Assembly: GCA_032622095.1 (NCBI GenBank)
Contig: CP136061.1
Coordinates: forward strand, 35,845,797 to 35,909,796
From: Siphonodentalium dalli
Lineage: Eukaryota; Mollusca; Scaphopoda; Gadilida; Siphonodentaliidae
Length of the DNA stretch: 64,000 bases
Direction of reading: 5' to 3'
Shown: positions 12,635 to 25,561 of the stretch, in pieces
Position numbering within the stretch: the stretch's first letter is position 1
Layout of the letters: each line of letters opens with the position of its first letter
Translations under genes and position numbers: made by a program
Notes under the pieces: model-generated
Database searches by the model: none
Told to the model about the DNA's origin: nothing
What the model saw: only the letters and a program-made list of their open reading frames with translations

Positions 12635-13690
12635 ATGGCGTCCATCATGGCGGCCATTTTTTGTATATGCACCAGGTCTCTTTGATCGCCGTTATAGTAA
12701 AAATGATGTCACATGCGGTCTTGTTTTCCGTTCGATTCGTTATGGTAATATACAACCCTTACAAATTAGCCAAAAATCCGACACAAAAATCCAATATGGC
12801 GGCCAAGATGGCCGCCGAAATGTGAAAAATTGCTATTTTTCGGACAATTCACCACCTTTCGTTTGTCTCTGTGGGAAAATGTTGGCACCTTGACGCGATG
12901 TTATACATTTATCGTCTAGAAGAGTCATTGGCGAATACACGGAGACCATAATATACATTTCTTGACGGATATTATTGTCCGATATCACGTTTTCCCAAAT
13001 GCCGGTATAATCCGGTCAAAGCCAAAACGACGCTAATAACGCAATGTCTGTTTCGAATCAATGAGTGTTATTGCTATTATTACTCCAGCCATGATTATAT
13101 ATGTGCAGGAGATACTCGGGCTAGGATTCATCTTATACCTGAGTTGAGGAATATTCACCCAAATCCAAGATGGCGGCCAAAATGGCCACCAGAAATAGAA
13201 AAATCACCGAAAATCGCTGATTTTAACATCAGTGAGAGTTATTGTCACGACAACTCCACACCTGCTTACTATTGTGAGTTGGGAACACTTAGTTGAATAA
13301 CTTTCCTTATATTGCATCCAAATAAAAGTCCCCCAAATCCAAAATGGCGCCCACAATGGCCGACAAATTTTGAAAAATCACCGAAATTCCCGCATGTTCA
13401 CATCATTGGGCATTATTGTCGAGAAAACTCCACACATGCTGACAGTTGAGTTGTAAATACTGAGGTGAAGTAATTACCTTTCATCCCATGCAAGAAATGG
13501 TTTTCCAAATCTAAGATGGCGGCCAAAATGGCGACCGATATTTGAAAACACGCCTACATTCCTTTACTTTCTTACGATGGGCGTTATTGTTTCGCGAATT
13601 CTACCCACCATCACATGTTGATATGGAATATTGGTATGAAGTATTCATTTGAGTTTATCAATTGATACTCAAGGTCCAGATGGCAGGTAA
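12635..13690 (+). repeat. module array in the left arm with AAGATGGCGGCC-type motifs
   Basis: ATGG(C/A)GG-type cores occur at 12635, 12649, 12796, 13170, 13344, 13516 and 13680, mostly 160-175 bases apart, embedded in a degenerate module (AAATCACCGAAAATCG, CAACTCCACACCTGCT). AAGATGGCGGC is the YY1/Pho consensus core; whether it binds anything here is inference. Confidence 0.7.
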
Positions 13691-15589
13691 ACTGGAGGCC
13701 AGAAATTGAAAAGAAATCGATATATTCACATACAAATTTCAACTTTTTGTCATAGTATCGATATGTATGGACGAAACTATACACAAACCATATATTAGTT
13801 CAACTTAAAACGTATCAAAACGCATAACATTGATCGGGTCCTTCTGGAAGTACGAAAACCCACACTTAATATAGCGATGTGTCATTTCGAAATCCATTTG
13901 ACACTTCGCGCCGATAATGGCCTTAACCGTAGGTGCGCCGAATAGCCACATTAGAACAATTACCTGGTAAAAGATTCTGATTTGCCACGTCCTTAATGAT
14001 CTGGACCAGTTTCAATTTCTTTGCCTGATAAATCTAGGTCGCTCACACCGACAAAGTATTCAACACTTCCTGTGAGAAGGGTCCCTTTAATCATAACGTT
14101 TCAAACAATTAATTTCCCGGTGTCTGGCTTAAGATTTTAGATGCTTGCTAAATATGGGATTTGTTCGTCATCTTGAACTAGAAAGGCATATGGTCGATAA
14201 GTATACAAGCTTACAGAAGGTCATCTCTATGTATGTCTTTCTCATACCCCGTGGGGATAATGACATGTATACATGGCGAACTTCCCAGTTAACTAGTCAC
14301 TTCTCAATAGATGGTTCAACTCACAAACTTAGCGAACGTATTGGCATACGTGGATAACTTCGGCAGTGTTTCGGAGGTAGCTATCTGTCTCATTCCCTTG
14401 GACAGATGCCTATCTGCTAAGGAGAAGACCATAATGTACCGACTACCCACACTTCTTGATCATGATCATAAGCAAACTGTGTGACGTCCCGCAGTCGTCT
14501 CGTCGAATAGCTCCCAACAGAGAAGAACAATACTCGCGGTGCTAGTTTGTGGACATGCGCCATGACAGTGGGAATGAAATGGGACACGGTATACAACCCT
14601 ACACCAGGTGCATGTTTCAATATAGAATGTCATGCGTGTTGGTCTTTTTGGTGTGGTAAGATTGTATTTCCACATCCGCTTCAAGGCCGTTCTGAATCAA
14701 CATGACCAGACGTATAATTTTGTCTGGATAATACTATCCTAGCCAGTCGGATGGGCTAAAGGATAATGTCTTTATGGAATGAAGGTATGCATTGTTGTTA
14801 TGATCTCTCAGGGTTAGTGTCAGTATGTGGACGGTATTATTCAAGAAAATGTCGGGAACTGTGGTGCATTTATTTCACTGTGTGTTTAAAGAACAATTTA
14901 TAGTCTCGATGGCAATGGTTGTGGACATCACCAGATGTACAGTTTGTTATCCAAATTAGATAACCAAATCTGAAAAATACGCAGATAGAGAGATCCTTCT
15001 GAAAGCTAGTATACGCATCGACCGCATACCTTTGTAGTTTATCACGCAAGATGACGCTCAGATCCCATATGGAGCATCTGAATTATACCATAAGCTACCA
15101 CGAATGAAGCTCGCCAAGAATAAGGATAAGAATTCCCAGCTTTCGAGACAAACACGTGAGCTTGACACTGGCATATGTCTTGTTTGAAACATTCCGATTA
15201 GTGGGACCCTTCTACCAAGAAGTGTAGAAAACTGTGTTGGAGTGAGCGAGATAGATTAATGTGACGAGACGGATGCTGATCCAGATAATGCTGAACGTGG
15301 CAAATCAGAATAAGCTCAGGTACTGTTGTTTTGATTCTTGGAAGTCATAATATGACTATTCGGCGCACCCATATACGGTTACGGCCATTATGGGCGCTTA
15401 GTGGAGAATGGATTTCTAAATGCCACATCGCGATTATTGTGGGTTTTCATCCTTCCAGAAGGCGACGACCTATGTTGGAACTAATAGATGGCTTATGTAC
15501 CGTTTCGTCCAATGCATACATATTGATATTATGACAAAAAGTTGAAATTAGTATGTGACAATTTCGACTTCTTTTCAATTTCTGGCCGC

Positions 15590-16645
15590 CAGTTTGGCAG
15601 TCATCTTGATTGTGAGAGTTGGCCAAACTCAAATGAATACTTCATATCAATGTTCCATATGAATACTTCATATCAATGTTCCATATGGGTAGAATTCGCG
15701 TAACAATAACGCCCATAGTAAGAAAGTAAAGGAATGTAAGCTTGTTTTGGCCGCCATCTTCGATTTGGAAAACAATTTCCTTCATCAGATGCAAGGTAAT
15801 TACTTCACCTCAGTATTTACAACTTAACTGTCAGCATGTGTGAAGTTTTCTCGGCAATAATGCTCAATGATGTGAACATGAGGGAATTTCGGTGATTTTT
15901 CAAAATTTGTCGGCCATTGTGGGCGCCATTTTGTATTTGGGGGACTTTTATTTGGATGCAATATAAGGACAGTTATTCGACTAAGTGTTCCCAACTCACA
16001 ATAGTAAGCAGGTGTGGAGTTGTCGTGACAATAACATTCACTGATGTTAAAATCAGCGATTTTCGGCGATTTTTCTATTTCTGGTGGCCATTTTGGCCGC
16101 CATCTTGGATTTGGGTGAATATTCCTCAACTCAGGTATAAGAGGAATCCTAGCCCGAGTATATCCTGCACATATATAACATGGCTGGAGTAATAATAGCA
16201 ATAACACTCATTTATTCGAAACAGACATTGCGTTATTAGCGTCGTTTTGGCTTTGACCGGATTATACCGGCATTTGGGAAAACGTGATCTCGGACAAAAA
16301 TATCCGTCAAGAAATGTATATTATGGTCCCCGTGTGTTCGCCAATGACCCTTCTAGACGATAAATGTATAAAATCGCGTCAAGGTGCCAACATTTTCCCA
16401 CAGAGACAAACGAAAAGTGGTAAAATGTCCGAAAAATAGCAAATTTTCACATTTCGGCGGCCATCTTGGCCGCCATATTGGATTTTTGTGTCGGATTTTT
16501 GGCTAATTTGTAAGTGTTGTATATTACCATAACGAATCGAACGGAAAACAAGACCGCATGTGACATCATCTTTACTATAACGGCGATCAAAGAGACCTGG
16601 TGCATATACAAAAAATGGCCGCCATGATGGACGCCATCTTGTCTG
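15590..16645 (-). repeat. mirror module array in the right arm
   Basis: Inverted counterpart of 12635-13690, with GGCCGCCATCTT-type motifs near 15750, 16087, 16460 and 16618. A local extra duplication of about 26 bases (CTTCATATCAATGTTCCATA) occurs at 15637-15688 and is not in the left arm. Confidence 0.7.
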
Positions 16646-17059
16646 GAGTCTCTGCGGCCACTTTTTTTTCTTGTTAACAAGTGAAAAAAAATTAGAGGAG
16701 ACCTTAAGGAAGAAAAGTAGTGGGGTGAAGTTAAGTCCTGGGGGGGGGGGGGGTGCAGAGGTCTACCAATATCTCCTGGACTATATCATTTGTTTACGTA
16801 ACCATCGTACGTCTTGACGACAATATACTATTTACGCGCTGATTATGTTTGGCATATGAACAAAACAATATATATTTGAATATTCCTTCTGTTGATGGCG
16901 ATTTGAACAAATATGAATAGTACTGCAACGAACGCCACCCGTGCCTTTAAGTAAGAGGAAGAAAAACAGATCATGGTGAGAAGATTAATGAACTGATGGA
17001 TTACAATTAGGTGAGAACTTTCGATCTCGTGTCGTTAAAATCGGCATGCCATTGTGTTT

Positions 17060-17318
17060 CTATACTAAATGGATTCTCCCACTCATCTATAAACGTATAC
17101 GTCGGAATAGTCTATTATTAATCTGGAGGGATGTGCAGGAAACATAAGCAGACGAAAAACAGACGAATAGCTACTAAAATTCGGAAGGATTCCTATTCAA
17201 ATGTGTTAAATGTTCAGACAATTATAAGTTCAACAAAAGAACTTTTTGTTGAACTTAGTTTCTGAACATTTCATACGGGAACAACTCATCAATGAATATT
17301 TTGAAAAGAAAGGGTTTT
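17060..17318 (+). mobile_element. TTAA-type MITE with internal TTCAAC hairpin, diverged copy
   Basis: Homologous to 21736-22016 and 48152-48397 (shared AATGGATTCTCC, TCGGAATAGTCTATTATTA, AAGTTCAAC hairpin, CTCATCAATGA). The outer termini have decayed. Confidence 0.6.
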
Positions 17319-19103
17319 TACTAGGGAAAATTTGAGTGATTGTCGATCACTATGTATTTTATTACCAAAAAAGACAGTTTGTTTGAACAAAGTTCGCAAT
17401 TGCACTAAAATTACCACACGTGCGAGTCTTATATTGAGGTACTTTTAGTGAATATGACCGTTTTTGTCCATGCAGGACCTCAGGCTGGGGACCAATATGC
17501 CAAAAAAAAAACAACGTGCCACGAATTAGGCTCGTGTATATACAGTTCATGCGAAAATAAAATGCCGTTGTGATGTTGGCGGTGCCTCACCGTGCCTGGC
17601 TAAATTTTAATGCAATAATCGCTGAAACCCAGCACCCACTTATTCAATACCGAAATAGGAATACTATATATGCCCCCCCCCACCCACACTGACCAGGTGT
17701 CCACATATAGTGTTTTTGATTTAAACAATATTTAATTGCCCCAATTAATATTACATTTATGATGAGCAACATTTTGATGATGGAAACATGAGTAGAATAG
17801 AAAAGGGGAAGAGGATCTAGCAGCAAACAGATATCTGCTTTTGTTGAGCTATCTCCTCAGACAAGTAGAAAGATTGTAGAAATCAAGACAGCGCGAATGG
17901 CAAGTGGCCGAGTTCGAGAAACAATAGGTTTAAGAAATGATGGTAAATTAATATTATGATGTACAGACGAGTTTACAATATGTGTTGAAAGGATAAGTAA
18001 GCTTATGAAGGTAATAAGGAGAGGGGGTATATTCACGAGGAATACGAGACAGAGAAAGGTAGAACGATAGCAATAAAGAGTGTGTATGTGAAAGAAAAGT
18101 CGGTACCACTGTTGTGAAAATTTTGAAACTAACTTATGAAACGAACTATTTTAAAATGAGTTGTTTTGAATTTAAATATGGGAACTCAATGTGGGAACTC
18201 CGCTATGCCGTTGAATTGTTAGTGTATTGTTTGAAACGACAGCTTTTTTGAATAAAGTATTCCGTAGCTCTGAATATTTCATTATTTATTTCAGATGATA
18301 GCAATGGTATGCCTTTAAGTGTAAAGCATCTGGTTCCAAAATTGGACCGTTCGATTCTTTGCTAGGTTCCACATTTAATATGATGCATAGAACCAATTGA
18401 ATGATTCTGTGTTATATTCGGTTAGGTTACACACTATTGTCATGAAGAAACAAAGGTTATATACATTGTATGGCGCGAAGAACCTATTATGTTGGGTCTG
18501 CCGTGAGGCAGTGACATAATATAGAACCAGATAATCTTTATTTGGTTCTAATATTTTTTTTTCTGCGTAAAACGAGGCAACATCAGACAACACAGAATGA
18601 CCAATAGAATCTAATAGGGAGCTTTACATCTCTCACTTTACGCATGACCGTGTGGATGTTTAAATAGTACTGTAGTGCTATGTATGCAATCGGTTTGTTA
18701 TGAATGGGTGGTTGGTGTCCGTTCTCGAGCTTTATATCTCACCAGAATGGAGTGAATGATGAGAATGTAGCATAATGTGCGTCACTCGCTTATCTATACT
18801 AAGGGTGCGTTCACATATTTACAAATTTGCCTGACTATATTTCTGGTAGTTCCCCGTAGGGGGTGAGGCCTATATGGGTATGCATGCATTGCGAAATATC
18901 GTGAGATAAATTTTACCATTACAGAGTGTGTCTCTCCGATTTCATTATTTTTTAGATGCTACGGACGATTACGTGATTGATTATGCAAGTGAACTCCGGC
19001 CAGATGTTATATATACATACAGTTTTGAATTCGATATATCTTATTGTTCATGTAGCCAATGGTGACGCATACGCTATTAATACGCAGTTTGTCGTTCGAA
19101 TGC
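17319..19103. other. gene-proximal 5' flank, largely repeat-free
   Basis: No element, gene or obvious CpG-rich block was recognised. As the only long non-repetitive stretch before the start codon, it is the best place for promoter elements. Confidence 0.4.
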
Positions 19104-19110
19104 TATAAAA
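19104..19110 (+). promoter_or_regulatory. candidate TATA box upstream of the TRPA1-like gene
   Basis: TATAAAA lies about 330 bases before the first ATG, in a stretch without recognised repeats. It would imply a roughly 300-base 5' leader if no upstream non-coding exon exists. The motif is common in AT-rich DNA, so this is only a candidate. Confidence 0.2.
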
Positions 19111-19433
19111 TGTAAGAAAAATATCAGACAAACGTGCACGTATAACGTTAATGATATACAACGCTACACTACATCACGAACCATAACATATCGGGTTTGA
19201 CAAAATAACGCTTTTGAATGTTGAGAAAGTAATAAAATATGGTCGAATGCAGAGATAAACAACCTGTCATTATTTTTCAGATCCAGATCGATAGAAACTA
19301 ATGGCTGATCGAAAGAGAACAACCACCATGATATCAAACTGCAGTAATATATCGCTATAAATTGCTTGTAAGGAGAGCCAGTCACACGAACACATCTCGC
19401 GCACGGCATTAAATAAACACGGGTGCCATCGAC

Positions 19434-19568
19434 ATGAGGAACACCATGGAACTAGAGAACGTGGAGGGAGGGGAAAAAGCGGATCCGGATAAACTAAACG
19501 ATTCGACTGAATTCCAGGATACAAAGAGTCGTGCCGACATGGATGTCGCTAATCTTACGCTACATCAG
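19434..19568 (+). CDS. TRPA1: TRPA1-like exon 1 (residues 1-45)
   Basis: An open frame from ATG to donor CAG|GTCAGT, ending in phase 0. It encodes an acidic, hydrophilic N-terminus without an ankyrin repeat and ends LTLHQ, which runs into CAREGD of exon 2, a typical start of the ankyrin domain. An in-frame TAA sits 8 codons upstream at 19410-19412. The second ATG (19446, CACCATGG) has the better Kozak context and may be the real start, removing four residues. Confidence 0.8.
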
Positions 19569-22500
19569 GTCAGTTATAACCAATTCTTAACTGATTAGAT
19601 TCGCCCATTCAGTTATAATTTATCATGATTAGACCTGCATTCGTAACACTCGACCCAGCCCAGTTGACCAATTGTTGGCCACATGCATATATCCGGGGGG
19701 GGGGGGGTGGGGTGGTGGTGGCAAATAAATAAGTAACAAACCTTGACTCATATACAACTCGAATTTATGTTAGAAGTAGTGTCCGATAAAAACACCAGAC
19801 CTCCCCCACCCGATGGCTTATGGCACCTGGAAACTTCACCTTTGAGCTTACTGGTAAACAAGCTAGGTAACACAGTCCATTTTTGGAATTTTCAGTGTGC
19901 AAGAGAAGGAGACATTGCAGAATTGAAGAGCTTGATAAAATACATGGGGCCATCAGCAATCAAGAAGAAAATCAACCTGCATGACTTCGATGACCTTACA
20001 TCCCTCCACTATGCGGCCCGTCATAATAACATAGAGGCCGCTCAACTGCTGGTGGAAATGGGAGCAGGTTTGTAGCTAACTCACAAGATCTGTATCATAT
20101 TGCAAGGCAAAGTTCTGTCCCCTTGCTACGCTAGTACCAATCAGCAACACAGAGTTCTGTCCCTTCGCTACGCTGGTATACCACTACCATCAAAGCTTAG
20201 CTAGTGCTATTTGTGGAATGAGCGAGATAACCGAGTCGCTACCAGAGAGGATCCACCCAGCCCCATTCCATAGTTTAAGTGCTACAGGTCAAAGTTCTGC
20301 AGTAGCATTGCATAATTATATGGAGTTTTTAGTATTCATTAATTCCATATTCAAAAGCTTCATATATGGAATGCTACTCCAGAACTTTGACCTGTATAGC
20401 ACTGAATATGCGGAACGAGGCTGGATGGATCTAATATGGTAGCGACTCAGTGATCTCGTTCATAGGAAAAACTGGAAACTCCATTTAAAAAATGACTCTC
20501 ACCACGACGTCGTGATGTTCTATAATAACGTTTTCTTGTTTAACTTCTGACAAAACTAGTCAGTTCTGAGTATATCATGCATGGTGCCGGTCATTTGCAT
20601 AATGAGGTCCCCATATGGTGGATATACTGACGCTACCCCGCACAACGGGCTAGCGTAACCATATTAACCCTTTACCCAACAAACCGGCCAAAACCGGCCA
20701 AATAAAGCTTCAACAGCCTAAAATATCTTCGGTCTGTCTCAATAGAACCATACAAATATGGATATCATTGGAACCGGCTCATTGACCACATTGTGATGAT
20801 TACAGTTATGCCCTGTGCCAATGCATTCTCTTATATATGCGAGTCGACCATAGGTCGCCTCGCATATATAAGAGAATGCATTGGCCTAAAAAAATCTTTT
20901 TTTAACACTTTTTACCATTTTTTCTTACATTCTTTAACAATTTTATAATTTGTAATGTGTTAAGCCAATGCATTCTCTTATATATGCGAGGCGACCTATG
21001 GTCGACTCGCATATATAAGTGAATGCATTGGCACAGGGCCGTTCTGTTGGGTAAAGGGTTAATCATCTGGGGACCTCATTCTGCATGGCCTCATCTGCTA
21101 TGGGAGACCTATGAGATTTAAGTTCACAGTCCCAGATGGTGAATATTGTGATGTACACCCATTGGGCATGTGTCGTCTGCCAATTTAGGGATATAGAGAA
21201 ACTAAACTAGAAAAAGAAAAAGAATCTTTGTGAAGAAGTTTGTAAAGAAACTAAAAAAAAAAAATAATAATAATAATTTGACAACAAAGATACTATATGA
21301 GGCCTCAGTAGAATGAGATCCACAAATGGTGAATTTAGGGGACATAACTCTGTCTTTCATTCTGCGACAATTTATGTCCGATAGTGTCTAATTCTATTTT
21401 GTTTTAAGCCCGCCCGTTGGCCTCCGATGACATCGGGATGTGGTTATAGAGTGTTTCCAATTTGTTATTTCCCACTACGTGCACACCTCGAATCAGATTG
21501 ATATTTCCATGTCCGTGACTTCCACTTGCACCCTTTGAGTTGGAATATTTTCCAACTGGTATCTCATCTGTTGGACATTTCCAACCTTACACCCATATGG
21601 TTGTAAATTTTCCAAATGATGGCCATTTAAATTAAATTATTGACCGAAAGTAGGAAAATAAATATCAACTTTTGGTATTAAAACAACAAATTGCTGACTA
21701 AATACTGGTCGGAAAATCAATCTATTATAACAATTTTAACCCTTTCTATATATACTATAAATGGATTCTCCGAGTCAGTTAAAAAGTGTACATCGGAATG
21801 GTCTATTATTGATTTCAAGGTATGTGCAGGTAATATAAGAAGACGACAGATAAATAAAAGTACACAAAATGTCGTATTTATTTAGGGAAATGTTTAGATA
21901 ATAAGTTCAACAAACGACCTATATATTGTCGTATGTTGAACTTATTATCTGAACATTTACTATATATGGGATAATTAGGCCTACTCATCAATTATGCTTT
22001 AGTATAGAAAGGTTAACCTATTTTGGTATGAAATGTCCAACTAATGCTATGTCAGGCACAGTTAGGGGGCAACCCAATCCCACTGTAGCCCCGTCCCTGT
22101 CTGATAGTATATCGTTGAGGTGTATCATGTATTTTACACGAGAGTTTATCCGCGGGATATACCCACACGACAGTATTCTGGCATATTACGTGGTATGGGT
22201 GGGTGCGAGGTGGTCGATGGGACCAACAAACAAATTTTCCGCAACTAAAACTTTTTTTGGACTGTTTTTGCAATGAGATTGGCTTAAAACACCTCAGAAT
22301 AACAGGGGGATTTTTTTCTGGGCACGTATGCCGGGGTGTGTGGGTGATCGATGGGACAAACAAACAATTTTTTCCGCAACTCACAGGGTGGGTGTCCAAC
22401 AATGGTCGAAAAAAAACTGCCGAAAACGGAAAAAAGGGTCGAAAGGAAAAAATCAGTACACGTGCCTGAAATTTTTTTCCGACCTCCCCCCTGATTTAGT

Positions 22501-25500
22501 AATATCAATAATTCATTTTATTATATCACTAACTGAATATATGATATCACAAAATCGATTACATAATATCATTAAATATTTTATGATATCCCAAAATGAT
22601 TTTTAGATTTCACTAATTCCAATTTGTGATATCACAAAATTGAATTATTGATATCACAAAATGATTGTCAGATATCACAAAATGGAATAAATGACGTCAC
22701 AAAATAAGTAAGCACTTAGTGATATAAATAATTAGATTTTATGATATCATAAAATGAATCACTGATATCCCTAAATAGGTAATAAATAGAAGAACGGTGC
22801 CCTCTGCATATCCCCTGGGTACAGATGTGTATTATAAACAAGCTTCGTACGTCTCGCCGCATGCGTATCAATGTCACCTTTATGTATGGAATCCTATTAG
22901 GGCCACTTGCTAATGGCGCTTTCGGCGCACCTTTTGTCGCTTTCGGCGCGCGCCGAAACATACCCTAATGGCGCACTTTTTGTCGCTTCCGGCGCGCGCC
23001 ATTAGGGAGTGGACCTAATAGTATGCCTAATGGCGCTTTCGGCGCGCGCCGAAAGCGACAAAAAGTGCGTGTACACTGCTTCTAATCCCGGCTGTTATAG
23101 ACTGCTGATGGGAATAGGAGGTTGTTGGGCCAACTTGGCGGGCAACGTTGCTCGTCGATCCAAATTTCAGACAAATTGAACAATTGCCATGCATGTAGCC
23201 TAAATACATAATATAAGAGGATATTTGCGCTGTCAATAAAGCGATGTGAGTTACACAGCAAATGACTTGCCAATACAACATATTGAACGTGTTTGTGGTT
23301 TTCTTTGGTATATATTTACATACTAAGTGTGATTATCACTAAATCCAGCATTCTGATTGGTCGGCGCCCACGTGGCTAGTTGCAATTATTTCTCGGTGAA
23401 CGCACAACAGCTCATAACTGCAGCCTCATAATTACATCGACGCGTCATAGGTTTTGGAAAGACGAACTCGTAATGTTTTGGGCGCATTTGGACTCGCGCG
23501 GGATTGACTTAATAAATCATCGGGTTTCAATATAAAGAGAAATTGTTCCTGTTAACTTTTGCCAAGGGTGCTATGGGATATTTTGGGCTGGTTTTGTCAC
23601 GATACACTTTTCGATTTAAATACATTTACAAAAGTGGCTTTTTCGCTAAATGTATATAAATATAAGGATTAACTGTCATGTGGACTGTTTTTATGGAGAT
23701 GTAACCGTGAGGTTTTACACAAGTTATGACCACTTACCTCACGGTTACATCTCCATAAAAAACAGTCCGCATGACAGTTAATCCTTATATATCCCCATGG
23801 GTGGAATATGTTATTATCATACACATGGAAGACATGCGTGCATTATGCCCCCAGGGTGTATACCGCGAGTCTGATTGCGATGTCATAGGAACTACGGGTT
23901 AACTTTGATTAAAACCCTTTACCCAACAGAACGGCCATGTGCCAATGCATTCTCTTATATATGCGAGTCGACCATAGGTCGCCTCGCATATATAAGAGAA
24001 TGCATTGGCTTAACACATTAAAAATTATAAAATTGTTAAAGAATGTAATAAAAAATGTTAAAAAAAGATTTTTTTTAGGCCAATGCATTCTCTTATATAT
24101 GCGAGGCGACCTATGGTCGACTCGCATATATAAGAGAATGCATTGGCACAGGGCTAATTGTAACTATCACAATGTGGTCAAGGAGCCGGTTCCAATGATA
24201 TCCATATTTGTATGGTTCTATTGAGACAGACCGAAGATATTTTAGGCTGTTGAAGCTTTATTTGGCCGGTTTTGGCCGGTTTGTTGGGTAAAGGGTTAAT
24301 AACGTACTCGCTATATATTGCGTACCTGTTAGACTTTTTGCAGGATGTATGTATTCGCGGATATATCGTCGCGAATGTCTCATTTTTGCAGTATGTAACT
24401 TTTATGGCCCGTTAAAGGCACGTGAGGCCTTAGTTGTCGAAAATATTCATATTTGTTCCAATCACCGTTAACAGAAAAACATTAAAACGCATACAGTTTC
24501 GTTCATATATACCATGACCATCGCGTAAACAGCATGTTATCATATAGATTTACTATATTTTACCTAAGCAAGAGCCTGATTGTGTTACAGAAGACAACAC
24601 AATGCTGCTGGCTAATCACACACAAATGGCATAAACGCTCTTTATTCGTTCCATATCAGGAATTCACCCACAAAGAACGCTCTTTATGTTTACCATCACA
24701 ATATAAACAAACACCAGGAAAGTAACTTTTTATGCTTTTGTTTACATAACAATGGTAAAAAATATGATAATTACATACTGTTTATGCGATATTTCTTATT
24801 TGTATACGGACAAAGTCTGTCTACATTTTGTTGTTCTTTCTGTTTGTGGCGGTTTTTGACGGGTGGAAATATTTTCGCAGGATACCCACCGCCAAGGCCA
24901 ACCGTACCTTTAATTGCGTTCGATATAAAGTAAGGTGTGAACAATGGCCGGATCACCCTTAAAGATTTTATTGTGGAAACATAATGCACGTACAATATAA
25001 CAACTCACATTGCTGATGAAGTATATGTCTCAGTTGAAATGTAGACTAACTGTCGTATTGTGAAGTATCGGGGGTCTATTTAATCCGATTAGTATATTTT
25101 TTGGTCCGAATTTAGAGTCTTTCTGGTATGGTGAATGAGAACCCCTCAAGGATAAGCCGTAGTTGTTGTAATAATTTGAAGGATTAGTTTTTTAAGGGAA
25201 TTCTGAGGTGCATTCATGAAACCATTATATTTTATATATGCATAATAACATTTGATGGCGTTACCATTTCTGACTACGGTTTTCTTGCACACACATGTGG
25301 CGCTTTGATTTCAGATGTTAACAGCGTCGACACCGAAGGCGGGTCGCCATTGCATTACGTGGCGCGATATCGGAGGGAGAGAAAGAAAAAGATAGACGAG
25401 AACAAGGTTTGAATATAATCATCTTACTCGACAATTTGCAAGCTTTTACGAAGCGAATTTTGAAAAATGTGTGAAAACTGAAAGTTTTCAGATTAATGTG

Positions 25501-25522
25501 CTATGCAGGGTACCATACTACC

Positions 25523-25561
<39 letters not shown>

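Larger units (their letters stand above)
12496..16781. mobile_element. 4.3-kb fold-back element with long inverted arms
   Basis: Starts GTCCAGGAGATATTGGTAGA and ends with its exact reverse complement. The arms can be followed from 12496 to about 14250 and from 16781 back to about 14980. The outer few hundred bases are nearly identical, while the inner parts are clearly diverged. A C-run (12524-12533) mirrors a G-run (16740-16753). No transposase is recognised in the centre. Confidence 0.85.
12212..16950 (-). mobile_element. TTAA-flanked AGGCACGGG-terminus element, copy 2, carrying a nested fold-back
   Basis: The left end TTAAAGATACGGGCGGCGTT and the right end AACGCCACCCGTGCCTTTAA are inverted termini with TTAA outermost. 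The outer 280 bases on the left and 170 on the right are the reverse complement of 604-1071. The middle is replaced by the 4.3-kb fold-back element. Confidence 0.8.
20068..25314 (+). other. intron 2 (phase 1), 5.2 kb of nested elements
   Basis: Holds a fold-back MITE, two paired-hairpin TTAA MITEs in opposite orientation, a CGTGGC MITE with another MITE nested in it, a GATATC array, a CpG-rich palindromic block, a hairpin and a TTAA element. These are listed separately. Confidence 0.85.

Noticed and set aside
15824-16207. 127-codon minus-strand frame with repeated RWRPKWP units
   Set aside because: Translation of the 174-bp module in the right arm; 174 is a multiple of 3, so the frame stays open by chance of unit length.
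12508-16680. Mirror frames of about 77-105 codons in both arms of the fold-back (ending NMAAKMAAEM)
   Set aside because: They exist because the arms are inverted copies. The few differences change amino acids, and the C-terminal MAA repeats are just the ATGGCGGCC motif translated.
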